Assembly (NCBI RefSeq): GCF_014192915.1
Contig: NZ_JACHYN010000002.1
Coordinates: 682,001 to 746,000 of the forward strand
Reading direction: 5' to 3'
Source: Azospirillum sp. OGB3
GTDB taxonomy: Bacteria > Pseudomonadota > Alphaproteobacteria > Azospirillales > Azospirillaceae
DNA: 64,000 bases
This document shows positions 62,866-64,000 of this stretch, one piece after another. The translations under genes were made by a program, and so were the position numbers. Numbering within the stretch: position 1 is the stretch's first letter; each line of letters opens with the position of its first letter. The notes beneath the pieces were generated by a model that made no database searches, was not told the DNA's origin, and saw only the letters and a program-made list of their open reading frames with translations.

Positions 62866-64000
62866 ATGGGATTTGTCCGGTGCACCGGTTTCGCGAGGGT
62901 GGCGGCGGCCGCATCGCTCCTTCTGATGGGAGCCTGCGTCACCTCGGGCGAACAGGCGACCCTGGTCCAGAAGCCGAAGACCCCGCCGGTGCGCACCGTG
63001 TCCAACTTCAGCGAGGCGTTGCGCTGCATGGACACGCTGATGTGGAACCATGGCAAGCGCGACATCTTCATCACCTCCAACGGCATCCCCGACGCCACGG
63101 GGCGGGTGGCCGGCGGCACCAAGGAGATGCTGATCACCGCCGTGTCGCGCATGTCGGAGCGGTCGAACGCCTTCCGCTTCGTCGATTTCGAGCCGACGCT
63201 GGACGACGTGAACGCGCTTTACTGGATGATCGGGGTGCAGCCCAACTTCCGCGCGCCGTCCTACTACGTGCGTGGCGCCATCACCCAGCTCGACGACAAT
63301 GTGGTGAGCGAAGCGGCGAGCGCCGGCATCTCCCTGCCAACCTTCGACCTGGGCATCTCCGCCGATCAGGTGATGTCGGTGATCTCGGTGGATCTGAACA
63401 TCGGCGAGCTGGCGACCCGCCAGATCATCCCCGGCCTGTCGGCCAGCAATTCGCTCGCCATCATCTCGTCGGGCAAGGGGGCGGACGCCGGGGCGGTGAT
63501 CGGCAAGGCCGGCCTGTCCTTCAACGTCTCGCTCAACAAGTCCGAAGGGCTGCATCAGGCGGTGCGCACGCTGATCGAGCTCAGCACGATCGAGGTGCTG
63601 GGGAAGATGACCCGCACCCCCTACTGGCAGTGCCTGGGCATCGACCACACCAACCCGGCCTTCGCCGGGCAGGCGCGCGACTGGTTCGACGGCATGGCGC
63701 CGTCGCAGCGCGTCGCCTACGTCCAGCGCGTCCTGCTGGCCGAGGGCTATTACGACGGTCCGGACAGCGGCCAGCTCGACGAACGCACCCGTGACGCGAT
63801 TTCCCGCTATCAGGCGGACAACGACCTGATCGCCACGGGGCGCATCGACTTCGACCTCTACCAGCGCATGCTCGCCCAGCCGAGTGGGCAGAAAGGGCCG
63901 GGGGCGCCGCGCCTGCAATCGGTGTCGAACGCCGGCGGGGAGGGGCTGCCGCGCGCCACGCCGGCACCGGCCGGGGCGCCGCCCGACCTGGTCCTCAGCT
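62866..64000 (+). CDS. Lipoprotein with CsgG-like and peptidoglycan-binding domains (cut by window end)
   Basis: An open frame of 378 codons runs off the right edge. It starts with a lipoprotein signal (lipobox LMGAC, Cys24). A domain of about 230 residues resembling the CsgG/curli-secretion superfamily follows, with SNFSEALRCMDTLMWNHGKR and GLSASNSLAIISSGKGADAG. A PG_binding_1-like repeat comes next, with YVQRVLLAEGYYDGPDSGQL and TRDAISRYQADNDL, then a Pro/Gly-rich tail. It is 19 bases after the second DUF4399 gene. The CsgG assignment is tentative. Confidence 0.75.
   Translation, partial: MGFVRCTGFARVAAAASLLLMGACVTSGEQATLVQKPKTPPVRTVSNFSEALRCMDTLMWNHGKRDIFITSNGIPDATGRVAGGTKEMLITAVSRMSERSNAFRFVDFEPTLDDVNALYWMIGVQPNFRAPSYYVRGAITQLDDNVVSEAASAGISLPTFDLGISADQVMSVISVDLNIGELATRQIIPGLSASNSLAIISSGKGADAGAVIGKAGLSFNVSLNKSEGLHQAVRTLIELSTIEVLGKMTRTPYWQCLGIDHTNPAFAGQARDWFDGMAPSQRVAYVQRVLLAEGYYDGPDSGQLDERTRDAISRYQADNDLIATGRIDFDLYQRMLAQPSGQKGPGAPRLQSVSNAGGEGLPRATPAPAGAPPDLVLS

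Overview
The window is GC-rich chromosomal DNA (roughly two thirds G+C or more, strong third-position GC bias) from an alphaproteobacterium. The ruvAB-ybgC-tolQRAB-pal order, a DUF2336 protein, a DUF2948 gene after murA, SiaABC-type signalling, soluble chemoreceptors and the protein sequences together suggest Azospirillum or a close Rhodospirillales relative. The genus call is inference from recalled family resemblance, not from a search.

Layout. 1-6.2 kb: Holliday-junction genes (ruvA end, ruvB) followed by the Tol-Pal envelope operon, closed by a terminator. 6.4 kb: tRNA-Thr(GGT). 6.7-12.9 kb (minus strand): a surface-polysaccharide cluster with a CapD/WbpM-type dehydratase, a WbpV-like reductase, a WbpL/WecA-type initiating transferase, a group 1 glycosyltransferase and a UDP-glucuronate epimerase. 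13-15.5 kb: asnB and two small genes. 15.6-20.6 kb: EamA exporter, GNAT, murA (preceded by a possible leader peptide), DUF2948, OsmC, SDR. 20.6-21.0 kb: sugE/gdx under a two-hairpin guanidine-II (mini-ykkC) riboswitch. 21.3-23.6 kb: a three-gene uncharacterised operon with two membrane-anchored coiled-coil proteins.

23.8-31.0 kb is the richest signalling region. A REC-DUF3369-histidine kinase, SiaB kinase, SiaC phosphoprotein and a second histidine kinase run rightward. An OmpR-type regulator, a SiaA-type PP2C phosphatase and a family 3 solute-binding protein run leftward toward them. It looks like a SiaABC partner switch joined to His-Asp phosphorelays in place of the usual SiaD diguanylate cyclase.

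31-46 kb: an FtsH paralogue, a CbpA-like DnaJ, a 17-kDa-antigen-like lipoprotein, pdxH, a FieF-type cation efflux protein, two soluble chemoreceptor-like proteins with their signalling part at the N-terminus, a four-cysteine small protein, an MBL-fold hydrolase, an SLC13-like permease, a GT2 glycosyltransferase, a large membrane protein, and a zinc module (Fur/Zur-type repressor plus His-rich CobW GTPase) with a candidate operator. 46-56 kb: PhoX, CPD photolyase, a fasciclin protein, an AT-rich island with a frameshifted EcsC-family gene, and the ligase-associated DNA-repair pair (PdeM plus Lhr-like helicase). 55-64 kb: methyltransferase, small proteins, a hydrolase divergent from a MarR regulator across a long inverted repeat, DUF2336, a cyclic-nucleotide-gated MscS-like channel, two DUF4399 paralogues and a lipoprotein gene cut by the window end.

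A GC-rich intergenic palindrome family (core ccctcccctgcgtcagcggg) occurs at three places. No complete insertion sequence, prophage, CRISPR array or rRNA was seen.
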